DNA of 64,000 nt from Paracoccaceae bacterium (GTDB lineage: Bacteria; Pseudomonadota; Alphaproteobacteria; Rhodobacterales; Rhodobacteraceae). This document shows, one piece after another, positions 62,878 through 64,000 of this stretch. The stretch spans positions 1 to 64,000 of the forward strand of contig JACONJ010000017.1 in assembly GCA_014323785.1 (NCBI GenBank), read 5' to 3'. The position numbers were made by a program, and so were the translations under genes. The notes beneath the pieces are model-generated. The model saw only the letters and a list, made by a program, of their open reading frames with translations, did not search any database and was not told where the DNA came from. Numbering within the stretch: position 1 is the first letter of the stretch; each line of letters starts with the position of its first letter.

Positions 62878-64000
62878 ATGAGTGCCACGGAAGAGCCGCA
62901 GAAGCTTTATGCCGCCCGTGACCCCGTCTTTCCCAAAGATGTCTCGGGCACATTTCGGACACTGAAATGGATTATTCTGATCGTGACCCTGGGCATCTAC
63001 TATGTAACGCCCTGGATTCGGTGGGATCGTGGCCCCAGCCTGCCTGACCAGGCGGTTTTGCTTGATATGGCGCACCGCCGGTTCTTTTTCTTCTGGATTG
63101 AGATATGGCCGCACGAGTTTTACTTTGTCGCCGGTCTTTTGATCATGGCGGGGCTGGGCCTGTTCCTGTTTACCTCGGCCCTGGGGCGGGTTTGGTGCGG
63201 CTATGCCTGCCCGCAGACCGTTTGGACCGACCTGTTCTTTGCCGTTGAACGGTGGATTGAGGGGGACCGGAACGCCCGCCTGCGCCTGTGGAACGCAAAA
63301 TGGGATGGCAGGAAAGTTCGCCTGCGGGTGATGAAATACATGGTCTGGCTTGCCATCGCCGTCGCCACGGGCGGTGCCTGGGTGTTTTACTTTGCCGATG
63401 CCCCTACCCTGCTTGTCGATCTGGTTACGCTTCGGGCGCATTTCGTTGCCTATACGACCATCGGCATCCTGACGGCCACAACCTTTGTCCTTGGCGGGTT
63501 TATGCGCGAACAGGTTTGCATCTACATGTGCCCCTGGCCGCGTATCCAGGCCGCAATGATGGACGAACACACCATCACGGTGGCCTATCGCGACTGGCGG
63601 GGTGAACCCCGCGGCCGGGGCAGGGACCGGCACGAAGGCGCAGGCGCGGCCGCGCTGGGCGACTGCATCGATTGCCATGCCTGTGTGAATGTTTGCCCCG
63701 TTGGCATTGACATCCGCGATGGCCAGCAGCTGGAATGCATCACCTGTGCGCTGTGCATTGATGCCTGTGACGACATCATGGCGAAGATCGGCAAAAAGCG
63801 CGGGTTGATCGACTATCTTGCCCTGACGGATGAAGAAAATGAACGCGCCAGTGGTGCCACCGGACACGGCGGGGTCAGTATCTGGACGCACATCTTCCGG
63901 CCCCGGACGATCCTTTACACGGGCCTTTGGCTGGCGGTGGGCCTGGTGCTTTTGGTTCTGCTGTTTATCCGGTCAGAGCTCGACGTTACCGTGGCCCCCA
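62878..64000 (+). CDS. ccoG: cytochrome c oxidase accessory protein CcoG (partial)
   Basis: Membrane iron-sulfur protein needed for maturation of cbb3-type oxidase, where it reduces copper for the catalytic subunit. The first 374 codons are in the window; the gene runs off the end. Visible features are TLKWIILIVTLGIYYVTPWI (first helix), RVWCGYACPQTVWTDLFF, REQVCIYMCPWPRIQAAMMD and the 8Fe ferredoxin part CIDCHACVNVCPVGIDIRDG, then LECITCALCIDACDDIM. A last helix starts near the edge. AGGAG precedes the ATG. An FNR box upstream implies induction at low oxygen. ccoNOQP are not in the window. Confidence 0.95.
   Translation, partial: MSATEEPQKLYAARDPVFPKDVSGTFRTLKWIILIVTLGIYYVTPWIRWDRGPSLPDQAVLLDMAHRRFFFFWIEIWPHEFYFVAGLLIMAGLGLFLFTSALGRVWCGYACPQTVWTDLFFAVERWIEGDRNARLRLWNAKWDGRKVRLRVMKYMVWLAIAVATGGAWVFYFADAPTLLVDLVTLRAHFVAYTTIGILTATTFVLGGFMREQVCIYMCPWPRIQAAMMDEHTITVAYRDWRGEPRGRGRDRHEGAGAAALGDCIDCHACVNVCPVGIDIRDGQQLECITCALCIDACDDIMAKIGKKRGLIDYLALTDEENERASGATGHGGVSIWTHIFRPRTILYTGLWLAVGLVLLVLLFIRSELDVTVAP

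Noticed and set aside
62743..63891. 382-codon open frame antisense to ccoG
   Set aside because: The plus strand encodes unmistakable CcoG helices and ferredoxin motifs, and the antisense product has no recognisable features.

Overview
The window reads as chromosomal DNA of an alphaproteobacterium of the Rhodobacteraceae (Roseobacter/Paracoccus type). The basis is the gene content and order: a GcrA cell-cycle regulator, a ruvC-ruvA-ruvB-tolQRAB-pal-cpoB-tilS-ftsH superoperon, a pcm-like gene followed by tolC, an fdhD-mobA-mobB-X-moeA block, phaAB, ETF-ubiquinone oxidoreductase, YdcH and DUF1127 small proteins, and a CcoG gene behind an FNR-type box. Most of the sequence is GC-rich, with a few visibly AT-richer patches. 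No plasmid or prophage backbone, integrase, transposase or CRISPR array was recognised.

Layout. 0-3.1 kb: glycosyltransferase, sulfotransferase and methyltransferase, probably for a surface glycan. 3.2-4.7 kb: an lrp/asnC pseudogene convergent with azlCD. 4.7-9.0 kb: fdhD and molybdenum cofactor genes. 9.0-9.8 kb: an AT-richer insert of tiny, translationally coupled ORFs bounded by an imperfect 26-bp direct repeat. 9.8-12.5 kb: greA, a small lipoprotein, argH and a TlpA-like thioredoxin. 12.5-13.1 kb: decayed tag and GNAT-like genes. 13.2-15.2 kb: phaA-phaB. 15.8-20.7 kb: ydcH, trmN6-like, DUF2007, polyprenyl synthase, ispE and a TPR protein. 21-25.2 kb: etfD, DUF2834, an orphan ABC-2 permease and gcrA. 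25.2-29.5 kb: a repeat membrane protein with near-identical 147-bp units, scoAB, and a GIY-YIG (MUG113-type) gene broken by two nonsense codons. 29.8-36.2 kb: folD, fhs, ftsH, tilS. 36.1-44.6 kb: the Tol-Pal and Ruv block, with a second GIY-YIG gene between ruvA and ruvB and a ruined ybgC between ruvB and tolQ. 44.9-49.2 kb: DUF1127, prmA, an MFS transporter, a small secreted protein and an RTX remnant. 49.5-57.7 kb: ccdA, a zinc-ribbon protein, plsC with a tetranucleotide tract, tRNA-Cys, pcm-like, tolC, a hypothetical gene, rhomboid, efp and a small DUF6280-like gene. 58-64 kb: a betaine-type ABC transporter, glycerate 2-kinase and the start of ccoG.

Three themes link the genes. C1 and molybdenum metabolism: FdhD/MobA/MobB/MoeA mature molybdoenzymes such as formate dehydrogenase, and FolD/Fhs move formate into folate. 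Envelope integrity: Tol-Pal with CpoB, FtsH, PlsC, TolC and rhomboid. Carbon storage and ketone use: PhaAB and ScoAB.

The most striking feature is gene decay. At least seven loci (lrp, the mobB-moeA intervening gene, a small secreted protein, tag, MUG113, ybgC, RTX), and probably a GNAT gene and the end of the sulfotransferase gene, carry stops, frameshifts or truncations while neighbours stay intact. The clearest candidate for an unusual system is the GIY-YIG nuclease gene inside the Holliday-junction ruvCAB operon. Starts were chosen from ribosome-binding sites, overlaps and family knowledge; no database search was possible.
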